The notes beneath the pieces were generated by a model. That model had not been told where the DNA came from and searched no databases. It saw only the letters and a list, made by a program, of their open reading frames with translations. Shown one piece after another: positions 30,943-37,947 of a stretch of 41,316 nucleotides of DNA (within the stretch, counting starts at the first letter, position 1; the number at the start of each line of letters is the position of its first letter). The position numbers were made by a program, and so were the translations under genes. The DNA lies in assembly GCF_910593845.1 (NCBI RefSeq), contig NZ_CAJVAS010000053.1, positions 1-41,316 of the forward strand, in the 5' to 3' direction. The stretch is from Paenibacillus solanacearum. GTDB lineage: Bacteria > Bacillota > Bacilli > Paenibacillales > NBRC-103111.

Positions 30943-32019
30943 ATGAACGGAATTCAACAACTGAACCGGACGATGCTATTCTTCTTCGCGCCGTTTCTCG
31001 GACTTCTCATTTATTTGCTCTCCACACAAATTTCGATCGTGCTGCCCGAGCTCGGCGATACGCTGCATACGACCTTCTCCATCCAGGCCGAGCTTCAGCA
31101 GGCGCTTGGCAAGCTGGACAAGATGAACAGCGATGCAGCTCAGACGCGTACAACCGTCGAGAAGTATTTCGAGCTGTACGCCAAAAGCGCAACCGAAGTC
31201 GCCGGGATGACGCAGCTTGCCGAAGCCGCGTCCAAGCGGCCAACGATCATCTTCGACAGCCGCGTAGCCAGCCGTCTGGGCGGCAAGCTGTCCCGCACCG
31301 CCTCGTCGGGCAATATCGATTTGAAGCTGTACACGTTCAGCGATTCGAAATATAAGGGGTACGCCTTGAAAATCGACTTAAAATCGGATAAGGCGATGCA
31401 AATGGTGCTGGGAAAAGACAAGGTCGGAGGCAGCGAGACGACGCTGGAAGCGGTTCGCCGATACGGCGCTGTGGCCGGCGTCAATGCCGGAGGCTTTGCC
31501 GACGACAACAAAACGGGCAAGCGGTATCCGCTAAGCACGACGATGCTTGGAGGAAAATACGTATACGGCTTTGAGCCGACGTTCGAGGATTTGGCCTTTA
31601 TCGGGTTAAGCAAGGACCGCAAGCTGATCGGCGGGAAATTTGCGAGACAGCAGGATTTGGACAAGCTCAATCCGTCGTTCGGCGCCACCTTCGTACCGAT
31701 TTTGCTGCAGGGCGGCAAAAAACAGTCGATTCCGTCCTTGTGGATCAATTCTCCGGCCCGCGCGCCGCGGACGGTTGTCGGCAATTTCAAGAACGACCAG
31801 CTGATCTTTCTGGTGACGGACGGATACGATGAGCGCGGCAATTCCGGCGCTTCGCTGCCGGAGCTGCAGGATAAGCTCGCGGCCCTCGGCGTGAAGGATG
31901 CTTACAATTTGGACGGCGGCGGCTCCACCACCTTGATTTTTGACGGACAAGTGATCAATCGCCCTTCGGATAACGGACGGCTGCGGCCGCTGGCGACGCA
32001 TTTTTTATTTTTCAAGTAA
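30943..32019 (+). CDS. Phosphodiester glycosidase (NAGPA domain), membrane anchored
   Basis: This 358-residue protein has an N-terminal membrane helix at about 10-30, a helical stalk at 45-90 and a NAGPA domain from about 140 (AVAGVNAGGFADDNKTGKRY, ARAPRTVVGNFKNDQLIFLV, DAYNLDGGGSTTLIFDGQ). The family includes the mammalian uncovering enzyme that removes GlcNAc from a phosphodiester; bacterial members are thought to act on exopolysaccharide or wall glycans. The GVNAGGF and NLDGGGSTT motifs are complete. AGGATGGTGA precedes the ATG. Confidence 0.9.
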   Translation: MNGIQQLNRTMLFFFAPFLGLLIYLLSTQISIVLPELGDTLHTTFSIQAELQQALGKLDKMNSDAAQTRTTVEKYFELYAKSATEVAGMTQLAEAASKRPTIIFDSRVASRLGGKLSRTASSGNIDLKLYTFSDSKYKGYALKIDLKSDKAMQMVLGKDKVGGSETTLEAVRRYGAVAGVNAGGFADDNKTGKRYPLSTTMLGGKYVYGFEPTFEDLAFIGLSKDRKLIGGKFARQQDLDKLNPSFGATFVPILLQGGKKQSIPSLWINSPARAPRTVVGNFKNDQLIFLVTDGYDERGNSGASLPELQDKLAALGVKDAYNLDGGGSTTLIFDGQVINRPSDNGRLRPLATHFLFFK

Positions 32020-32037
32020 TGTTCACATATTTATAAG

Positions 32038-32066
32038 TTTTCATTTGGGATTCGGTTGGTTATAAT
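32038..32066 (+). promoter_or_regulatory. Promoter of the 32-residue membrane peptide gene
   Basis: TTTTCA at 32038-32043 and TATAAT at 32061-32066 are 17 bases apart, 23 bases before the ATG at 32090, with AGGAGGTG between. Confidence 0.55.
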
Positions 32067-32089
32067 ATGCTTCAGGAGGTGCTAGCCCG

Positions 32090-32188
32090 ATGTCAGCTAC
32101 ATTTTGGATTACAATTGTTGTCTTCTTGATGTTTATTACCGCCATGCTTACGGCATCATACAATGATGACAAGACCAAAGGTCTTTAA
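32090..32188 (+). CDS. 32-residue single-helix membrane peptide
   Basis: A short gene encodes MSATFWITIVVFLMFITAML followed by TASYNDDKTKGL. One hydrophobic helix spans about residues 5-22, with a polar, charged C-terminal tail. It has a near-perfect ribosome binding site (AGGAGGTG, nine bases before the ATG), its own promoter and an inverted repeat after the stop, which together make it a convincing gene despite the length. No family is recognised. Confidence 0.75.
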   Translation: MSATFWITIVVFLMFITAMLTASYNDDKTKGL

Positions 32189-32198
32189 TTCCATTCGG

Positions 32199-32262
32199 AG
32201 AAAAGCTTCCGGCTCAAGCCATTTGCGGCGATCATCCCTTCACGCTTGCGGGAAGCTTTTCT
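32199..32262 (+). terminator. Inverted repeat after the small peptide gene
   Basis: AGAAAAGCTTCC (32199-32210) pairs with GGAAGCTTTTCT (32251-32262) over 12 bp, with a 40-base loop that can fold further. TTTTCTT ends the repeat, consistent with termination. Confidence 0.6.
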
Positions 32263-32328
32263 TGTAACGGAATAGGGAGTGCAGCTCCGGCGCTGTATGT
32301 ACATACGGTTTACCCACCATAAAACGAT

Positions 32329-32372
32329 AAAAAGTATCCGCTTGAACGCTCTCAAGCAGATACTTTTTTTTT
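32329..32372. terminator. Intrinsic terminator after the AbrB-like gene
   Basis: AAAAAGTATCCGCTTG pairs with CAAGCAGATACTTTTT with one mismatch, and T-runs lie on both sides (eight T to the right, five to the left). It lies about 55 bases past the leftward stop at 32428. Confidence 0.8.
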
Positions 32373-32427
32373 ACTTTCATCGAAACGCTTCGACCGGGAA
32401 CTGTTCTTCTGAGCCGGCATGCGCTTC

Positions 32428-32682
32428 TTATTTCGTTTCCTTGATCTGATTCATCTCGACCAGACACTGATTGCAAATATGTCTTTCCTTAAAATCGCTC
32501 ACTTGATCCAGCGATCCGCAGAACACGCAGCGCGGGCGATATCGTTCCAAAATAATGTGATCCCCGCTTACCAATATTTCAACAGGATCCCCCTCGTTCA
32601 TCTGATATCGCTTTCGAAGTGACTTGGGCAATACGATTCTACCCAGTTGGTCGACCTTGCGGACCACTCCTGCCGGCTTCAT
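32428..32682 (-). CDS. AbrB-like transition-state regulator with C-terminal zinc finger
   Basis: This 84-residue protein has residues 1-47 forming an AbrB/SpoVT swapped-hairpin DNA-binding domain (GVVRKVDQLGRIVLPKSLRK, DPVEILVSGDHIILERY). The C-terminal part differs from B. subtilis AbrB: Cys52-x2-Cys55 and Cys70-x2-Cys73 form a probable zinc ribbon (CVFCGS ... HICNQC). It should repress or tune growth-phase genes; the zinc finger may mediate oligomer formation. It is monocistronic. Confidence 0.88.
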   Translation of the reverse strand: MKPAGVVRKVDQLGRIVLPKSLRKRYQMNEGDPVEILVSGDHIILERYRPRCVFCGSLDQVSDFKERHICNQCLVEMNQIKETK

Positions 32683-32805
32683 CCATCATACACCTCGCCT
32701 TCATACGAATAAATATGTTCTCTATAATGTTCGACGCGTAGATGAAAATTCCTTCCCAAAACCGATCGTTTATCCATTAATTCCCTTATCCTGCAGGCCG
32801 CACCG

Positions 32806-33270
32806 TCAGGACAGCCCTTGGAATCCGGTCTGCCGCAAGCCCTCGAACAGCACGATGGCTGCCGCATTCGACAAGTTAAGCGAGCGAACGTCGCCCGTCA
32901 TCGGAAGCCGCATCAGCGTATCGGGATGCTGCGCCAATATTTCGGGAGACAGGCCTTTCGTTTCTTTTCCGAATACGAGAAAATCTTCGTCTTGGAACGC
33001 AACATCGGTATACAGCTTGTCCGCTTTCGTCGTGGCCAGCAAGAAGCGCCCGTGCTTGTATTTATCCTTCACTTCCTGAAAGGAATCGTGATACTCCAGT
33101 TTGACGGCATGCCAATAATCGAGTCCAGCCCGCTTCAGCGTCCGGTCGTCGGTATGGAAGCCAAGCGGTCTGACCAGATGCAGCCAGGTGCCCGTTGCCG
33201 CGCATGTTCTTGAAATATTGCCCGTATTGGCCGGAATCTCCGGCTCTACCAGTACGATATGAAATGCCAT
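32806..33270 (-). CDS. trmL: tRNA (cytidine(34)-2'-O)-methyltransferase TrmL
   Basis: This 154-residue SPOUT methyltransferase uses S-adenosylmethionine to methylate the wobble nucleotide of leucine tRNAs. Motifs are EPEIPANTGNISRTC near 9, DYWHAV, VFGKETKGLS near 97, and the knot motif MTGDVRSLNLSNAAAIVLFE near 125. Start MAFHIVLVEPEIP at 33270 matches the family's N-terminus; AAGGAG is 14 bases upstream, longer than usual. A GTG five codons earlier overlaps the ribosome binding site and is less likely. Confidence 0.93.
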   Translation of the reverse strand: MAFHIVLVEPEIPANTGNISRTCAATGTWLHLVRPLGFHTDDRTLKRAGLDYWHAVKLEYHDSFQEVKDKYKHGRFLLATTKADKLYTDVAFQDEDFLVFGKETKGLSPEILAQHPDTLMRLPMTGDVRSLNLSNAAAIVLFEGLRQTGFQGLS

Positions 33271-33416
33271 ATGCTTGTCTCTCACTCCTTTTACCTACCC
33301 TATTATACATAAAGCGCAAGGCAATTTTAACATTCGGTTTACGCAATCTTCATATGTCGATCATACAGCGGCGGTATAATGCAGCTATAGATCACAAGAT
33401 AAGGAGAATGATGTGG

Positions 33417-34133
33417 ATGATACCGAAGAAAAAAATTCTTGTCGTGGACGATGAGCCTTCCATCTCGACGCTGATCGAATTCAATTTGAAGCTGATCGGC
33501 TTCGAGGTGCACTGCGTCTTCGACGGAGAAGCCGTATTTCCCGCCATCCAGCACTTTCGCCCCGATATCGTCGTTCTTGATCTGATGCTTCCGAAAATGG
33601 ACGGCCTGCAGGTATGCCGCAAGCTGCGCAGTCAGAGCAATATGGTGCCGATCATCATGCTGACCGCGATGCAGGACCTGAGTGATAAAATCGCCGGACT
33701 CGATAACGGCGCGGACGATTACATGACGAAGCCGTTCAGTCCGCAGGAGCTGATCTCCCGCATTCAGGCCATTCTTCGCCGCACGCAGGCGCTGCCTTCC
33801 GTGGATCAAGCGCCGATTGCCATCGGCGACATCCTGATCAAGCCCGACGAGCGCGTAGTGACGGTCAAGGGCGAGCCGATCGAGCTTACGCCGAAGGAGT
33901 ACGAGCTGCTGTTGTTCCTCTGCAAGCATCGCGGCAAGGTGCTCAGCCGCCAGCAGCTGCTGCATGGGGTATGGGACTACCATTTCCTCGGCGATACACG
34001 CATCGTCGACGTGCATATCAGCCATCTGCGGGATAAAATCGAAAGCAGCGCTCGCAATCCCGAGTACATCATGACGATCCGCAATGTCGGTTACAAACTG
34101 ATGGAGCCCGCCGTCAAAGAGTCGCTGGCCTGA
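33417..34133 (+). CDS. OmpR/PhoB-type response regulator
   Basis: This 238-residue protein has a receiver domain at residues 5-118 with DD at 11-12, phosphoacceptor Asp55 in VVLDLMLPK and Lys in MTKPFSP. A winged-helix domain follows at about 138-230 (LTPKEYELLLFLCKHRGKVL, TRIVDVHISHLRDKIE, IRNVGYKL). It resembles PhoP/WalR-type regulators, but no kinase gene is adjacent, so it is an orphan here. The start is ambiguous: ATGs at 33408, 33411 and 33417 are in frame; 33417 is ten bases from AAGGAG and gives the usual N-terminus MIPKKKILVVDDE. GGTATAAT at 33373-33380 is a candidate -10. Confidence 0.9.
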   Translation: MIPKKKILVVDDEPSISTLIEFNLKLIGFEVHCVFDGEAVFPAIQHFRPDIVVLDLMLPKMDGLQVCRKLRSQSNMVPIIMLTAMQDLSDKIAGLDNGADDYMTKPFSPQELISRIQAILRRTQALPSVDQAPIAIGDILIKPDERVVTVKGEPIELTPKEYELLLFLCKHRGKVLSRQQLLHGVWDYHFLGDTRIVDVHISHLRDKIESSARNPEYIMTIRNVGYKLMEPAVKESLA

Positions 34134-34150
34134 ACCGATCGATGCAAAGA

Positions 34151-34182
34151 AAAGGTGCCGGGAGACGAAATCCCGACACCTT
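34151..34182. terminator. Bidirectional terminator between regulator and serC
   Basis: AAAGGTG-CC-GGGA and TCCC-GA-CACCTT (34151-34182) form a stem with a small internal mismatch and a seven-base loop, between converging stop codons at 34133 and 34191. Confidence 0.8.
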
Positions 34183-34190
34183 CGTTGTTG

Positions 34191-35279
34191 TTAGCCGTTG
34201 CGTCTTTGGAAATCGGCCATGAACTCGGCAAGCGCCTTGCAAGCTTCGTACGGTACGGCGTTGTACGTCGATGCCCGCAAGCCTCCCACGCTGCGATGTC
34301 CCTTCAAGCCGACGAATCCGTGCTGCTCGGATTCTTTGGCGAACTTCTTCTCCAGCTCCTCGTTTTGCATCCGGAACGTGATGTTCATGATCGAACGGCT
34401 GCCCGGCTCGATCACGCCGCGGTAGAAGCCTCCGCTGCCGTCGATCGCCTGGTAGATCAGATCGGTTTTTTCCCGGTTGCGTTTCTCCATGGCGGTCAGC
34501 CCGCCGTTTTCCTTAATCCACTTCAAGACCAGATTGACCATGTACACGGAATAGACCGGCGGCGTGTTGTAGAGCGAGTCGTTCTTCGCATGCGTATCGT
34601 AGCGCAGCATCGTCGCGATATGTTTCGGCGAATCAGCCAGCAGATCCTCGCGCATAATGACGACCGTAACGCCGGACGGCCCCAAATTTTTCTGGGCTCC
34701 CGCATAAATCATCGCAAATTTGGAAACATCTACAGGACGGCACAAAATATCGCTGGACATGTCGCCGATCAGCGGAATGCTGCCGGTGCCGGGATACGCT
34801 TGATATTGCGAGCCTTCGATCGTTTCGTTGGAGGTAATATGTAAGTAAGCCAGGTTCGGGTCCAGCTGCAGTCCGCTCAAATCCGGGATGCGTGTAAACT
34901 TGTCCGCTTCGGAGCTGGCAACGATCTTCGTTTCCCCGAAAAGCTTAGCTTCTTTCAGCGCCTTGTCGGCCCACGCGCCGGTAAGCACATAACCCGCCGT
35001 CTGTCCGGACTTCAGGAAATTCATCGGAATCGTAGCGAACTGCGTGCTCGCGCCGCCCTGCATGAACATAACCTTGTAGCCGTCCGGAATCGCGAACAAT
35101 TCTTTGAGCAGTTGCTGCGTTTCGGCGTTCAGCTCCTCATACTGCGAGCTGCGGTGGGAAATTTCCATAATGGACATGCCGATGCCACGGTATTCCACAA
35201 GCTCTTCCTGCGCCTTTTGGAGTACTTCCAAAGGGAGCGCGGCTGGCCCGGCGTTAAAATTGTATGCGCGCTTTGACAC
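34191..35279 (-). CDS. serC: Phosphoserine aminotransferase
   Basis: This 362-residue PLP enzyme converts 3-phosphohydroxypyruvate and glutamate to O-phosphoserine in serine synthesis. Marks are YNFNAGPAALP at the N-terminus, MQGGASTQFATIPMN near 73, the PLP Lys197 in YAGAQKNLGPSG, and HRSVGGLRASTYNA near the C-terminus. The preferred start is GTG at 35279, because AAGGTG lies eight bases upstream and the length then matches the family; the GTG at 35288 is part of that ribosome binding site. serA and serB are not adjacent. Confidence 0.95.
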   Translation of the reverse strand: MSKRAYNFNAGPAALPLEVLQKAQEELVEYRGIGMSIMEISHRSSQYEELNAETQQLLKELFAIPDGYKVMFMQGGASTQFATIPMNFLKSGQTAGYVLTGAWADKALKEAKLFGETKIVASSEADKFTRIPDLSGLQLDPNLAYLHITSNETIEGSQYQAYPGTGSIPLIGDMSSDILCRPVDVSKFAMIYAGAQKNLGPSGVTVVIMREDLLADSPKHIATMLRYDTHAKNDSLYNTPPVYSVYMVNLVLKWIKENGGLTAMEKRNREKTDLIYQAIDGSGGFYRGVIEPGSRSIMNITFRMQNEELEKKFAKESEQHGFVGLKGHRSVGGLRASTYNAVPYEACKALAEFMADFQRRNG

Positions 35280-35315
35280 TGTTCTCACACCTTCACTTTA
35301 CATAGGATATGGCTA

Positions 35316-35345
35316 ATGATAGCAAAGTTGCCCGGGCAACTTCAA
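35316..35345 (-). promoter_or_regulatory. serC promoter with 18-bp palindrome
   Basis: On the reverse strand TTGAAG (35345-35340) and TATCAT (35321-35316) are 18 bases apart. The spacer is filled by the perfect palindrome AAGTTGCCCGGGCAACTT at 35325-35342. A protein bound there would block RNA polymerase. Confidence 0.7.
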
Positions 35346-35448
35346 GCGTTTCTCGGCAAGTTCACCGGATTCAATAAAACTTTTTGTCGAACCATGCAAC
35401 AATATCGCTGCTGATGGTCTACATCGGTCCAAGAGGTGATTCGCTCTT

Positions 35449-36051
35449 ATGAATTCGACCCCAAACGCAGTGCGGCTATTTATCGCCGTTCCGCTCCCGC
35501 AGCCCGTCAAGGACGCGCTTGAGCAGCACATGGAAAAGCTGAAGACGGCGTTCGCTTTTCAAAAATGGGTTCATCCCGGCGATCTGCATATTACGCTGCA
35601 ATTTTTGGGAGAAACGCCCCCGCAGAAGGCGGAGCAAGTCCAAGCGGAGCTCGCGCGGGTCGCATCCGCTCATCCCCCCATGGGCTTGTCCATTCAAGGC
35701 GTCGGCTCATTCGGCAAACCTGCTGCCCCGAGCATCTTATGGATGGGCATACACGGCGAGCTTCCTCTTCTGGCGTCGCTGCAGGCGGATGTGGAAGCGG
35801 CAATGGAGCCGCTGGGCTTTGCCAAGGAAGCGCGCGCCTTCCGCCCGCATCTGACCGTCGCCAGGCGATATAACGGAACGGAGGCGTTCGACAAAGCGGC
35901 GCTGGCCACTGCGCCCGCATTCCCTTCTACCCCATGGACGGCCGAACATGTCGTGCTGTACCAAAGCCACCTGAACCGGAAGCCGATGTACGAAGCCTGT
36001 AAAACATATCCGCTTGGCGGTACGGCCGCAGGCGAGCTTGAACGGCGCTGA
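35449..36051 (+). CDS. thpR: RNA 2',3'-cyclic phosphodiesterase (ThpR/LigT family)
   Basis: This 200-residue member of the 2H phosphoesterase family carries both signature motifs, His47-Ile-Thr49-Leu (DLHITLQFLGE) and His134-Leu-Thr136-Val (RPHLTVAR). It hydrolyses RNA 2',3'-cyclic phosphates to 2'-phosphates; the exact cellular substrate is uncertain. N-terminal RLFIAVPLPQPVKDAL is typical. AAGAGGTGATT precedes the ATG. A TGTCGAA sequence (Spo0A-box-like) lies at 35385-35391. There is no terminator between its stop and the opposing GrpB gene. Confidence 0.93.
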   Translation: MNSTPNAVRLFIAVPLPQPVKDALEQHMEKLKTAFAFQKWVHPGDLHITLQFLGETPPQKAEQVQAELARVASAHPPMGLSIQGVGSFGKPAAPSILWMGIHGELPLLASLQADVEAAMEPLGFAKEARAFRPHLTVARRYNGTEAFDKAALATAPAFPSTPWTAEHVVLYQSHLNRKPMYEACKTYPLGGTAAGELERR

Positions 36052-36073
36052 CGACGCCGTGGCCGCTCCGCTG

Positions 36074-36619
36074 CTAGCCATCGGACGGTCCGGGCAGCCA
36101 ACCTGTGCGCTGGCTCCACAGCGCCGCCTTATGGATGATGGTCCAGATGATGGGGTCTTTCGCGTCTACATAGGCCCCGCGGTTGTCCCGATACCGCTCA
36201 GCCAGCCGCCGCTTCTCCTCGGCATACGCCGCCGCATCGTCCGGATGAAGACGCAAATAATCGCGGAACATGAGCGCCGTCTGCTCCGGCCAGCTTCCGG
36301 CTCTACGCACGTGGATATGCGTTCTTCGGCCGCCCGGCATTTCGCGGAAGTACGCCTTCGTCAAATCCGGGTTATCCGCGCGGTAGCGGTAGCCCGTCGC
36401 TTCCATCGCCGTTATGATACTGTCCAAAGGCTTCAGCTGCGCAACCGACACTTGAATATCGATCACCGGCTTGGCGTCGAGTCCCGGAATCGAAGTGGAG
36501 CCGATATGATCGATTCGAATGGCCGTTCCTCCCAATGACGTTCGGAGCCGCTCACCGATCTCGCGAAACAGCTGCGGCCACTCCGCATTGTACGGAACGA
36601 TGACGACAGGATCGCTCAT
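36074..36619 (-). CDS. GrpB family protein (UPF0157, nucleotidyltransferase-like)
   Basis: This 181-residue protein has VVIVPYNAEWPQLFREIGER at the N-terminus, IRIDHIGSTSIPGLDAKPVI near 40 and IDIQVSV, which is the nucleotidyltransferase-like GS...D.D pattern of the GrpB/UPF0157 family. HIHVRRAGS...RDYLRLHPDDAAAYAEEKRRL is also typical. The function is not established. Start 36619 is chosen for AAGGAGTGATT upstream; the longer frame has no ribosome binding site. Confidence 0.88.
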   Translation of the reverse strand: MSDPVVIVPYNAEWPQLFREIGERLRTSLGGTAIRIDHIGSTSIPGLDAKPVIDIQVSVAQLKPLDSIITAMEATGYRYRADNPDLTKAYFREMPGGRRTHIHVRRAGSWPEQTALMFRDYLRLHPDDAAAYAEEKRRLAERYRDNRGAYVDAKDPIIWTIIHKAALWSQRTGWLPGPSDG

Positions 36620-36703
36620 GAAATCACTCCTTTTCATTTCCATATCCAACATAGCGAACAATATGCATAAAAACAACTGTCATCTATGATCATCCCCCCA
36701 TCG

Positions 36704-36740
36704 AACGGGCGCCTTAAGTTGAGCGCTCGTTTTTTATTTT
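36704..36740 (+). terminator. Rightward intrinsic terminator upstream of the ger operon
   Basis: AACGGGCGC (36704-36712) pairs with GCGCTCGTT (36723-36731) with one G-T pair, followed by TTTTTTATTTT. The only rightward gene upstream is thpR, more than 650 bases away, so it may end thpR transcripts that run antisense through the GrpB gene. Confidence 0.7.
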
Positions 36741-36852
36741 GGGGAGGCAGCTTACCTGTAACGCAGGTACTCCAAGGGCGCATATTCGCGAGCCAAATTG
36801 GAAAACTATGAAAACCATCCCTTTTTAGTAAAATACGGCCGAGGACAACGAC

Positions 36853-37947
36853 GTGGACCAATCGAACCATTCGATCAGCTTCATCCAAATCTTTATGATT
36901 ATGATGCTTTTTAACGGGCTCGCCAGCCATGTGATCGTCAACCCGCTGCTGCTGGACGCCTCCGGAAGAGACGCATGGATATCCGTCCTGCTTACCGGCG
37001 CGGTGTACATTCCGTGGTGCGCGCTGCTGGCCTTCATTATGAAACGAACGCGCGGTCAACACATTGCGCAGTGGCTGCAGCAGCGCACGAACCGCTTTAT
37101 CGTCTGGCTGTTTCTGGCACCTCTCTGCCTGCAGCTTTATTTGATCGGCGGATTAACGATTATTCACACAACGATCTGGGGGATCAGCAACTACTTGCCG
37201 GCGACGCCGCAGTATGTATTGATCATCTCCCTCATTCTCGTCTGTCATTATGCAGCCAAATCCGGCATTCGTACGATCGCCATCGGCGCAGGTATTTTGC
37301 TTCCGACTGTAGTGATACTCGGATATTTTGTCGCGACGGCCAATCAATCGGAAAAAGACTGGAGCCTGCTCAGGCCTATTTTAGAACATGGCTGGCAGCC
37401 TGCCTTAAGCGGATCCTTGTACGCCGGAGGGGCTTTTGTGGAAATTATGCTGCTGATGCTGGTGCAGCATCGGTTAAAGAACAAAGTAAGAGCGTGGCAG
37501 TTGATGCTGCTCGGCCTCGTCCTTGTCTACATTACGCTGGGGCCGATCTGCGGTGCGATCACGGAATTTGGCCCGCAGGAAGCCGCAAAGCAAATGGTAT
37601 CGCCGTATGAGCAGTGGCGCCTTGTCAAATTGGGAAACTATATCGAGCATGTCGACTTTTTATCCGTGTACCAGTGGCTCGCCGGGGCGACGGTACGCAT
37701 CAGCTTATCGCAGTTTCTGATCACGGAGCTGCTGCCGCTGCGAGCCGCGAAGATGCGAAATCGCGCGATTCTGTTTATAACCGTCAGCTATCTCGTCCTT
37801 GCGATCATCGTCAGCCAGGAGAACACATTCTACTTGCAGATGTTCCGCATATATTTCCCGGCTGCCTTAATCATGACGCTGGTCTTTACGTCCATATGGG
37901 CGGTCTTTGCCTTGTTTGCCAAATCTGCAAAGGAGCGAGCCGCATGA
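36853..37947 (+). CDS. Spore germination receptor permease subunit (GerAB type)
   Basis: This 364-residue protein has about ten membrane helices from residue 10 to 355, in the endospore germination permease family related to amino acid transporters. ISFIQIFMIMMLFNGLASHV at the start and MVSPYEQWRLVKLGNYIEHVD followed by FLSVYQWLAG near 270 are family marks. In germinant receptors this subunit recognises the germinant in the spore inner membrane. The start is GTG at 36853 with GAGGAC upstream. It overlaps the next gene by ATGA. The order here is B-A-C, whereas the classical gerA operon is A-B-C. A SigG promoter is expected but no good match was found. Confidence 0.9.
   Translation: MDQSNHSISFIQIFMIMMLFNGLASHVIVNPLLLDASGRDAWISVLLTGAVYIPWCALLAFIMKRTRGQHIAQWLQQRTNRFIVWLFLAPLCLQLYLIGGLTIIHTTIWGISNYLPATPQYVLIISLILVCHYAAKSGIRTIAIGAGILLPTVVILGYFVATANQSEKDWSLLRPILEHGWQPALSGSLYAGGAFVEIMLLMLVQHRLKNKVRAWQLMLLGLVLVYITLGPICGAITEFGPQEAAKQMVSPYEQWRLVKLGNYIEHVDFLSVYQWLAGATVRISLSQFLITELLPLRAAKMRNRAILFITVSYLVLAIIVSQENTFYLQMFRIYFPAALIMTLVFTSIWAVFALFAKSAKERAA

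Noticed and set aside
36780..36806. GCATAT ... AACTATG as a SigG promoter for the ger operon
   Set aside because: The -35 resembles SigG sites, but the -10 does not match CATACTA well enough to report it as a feature.
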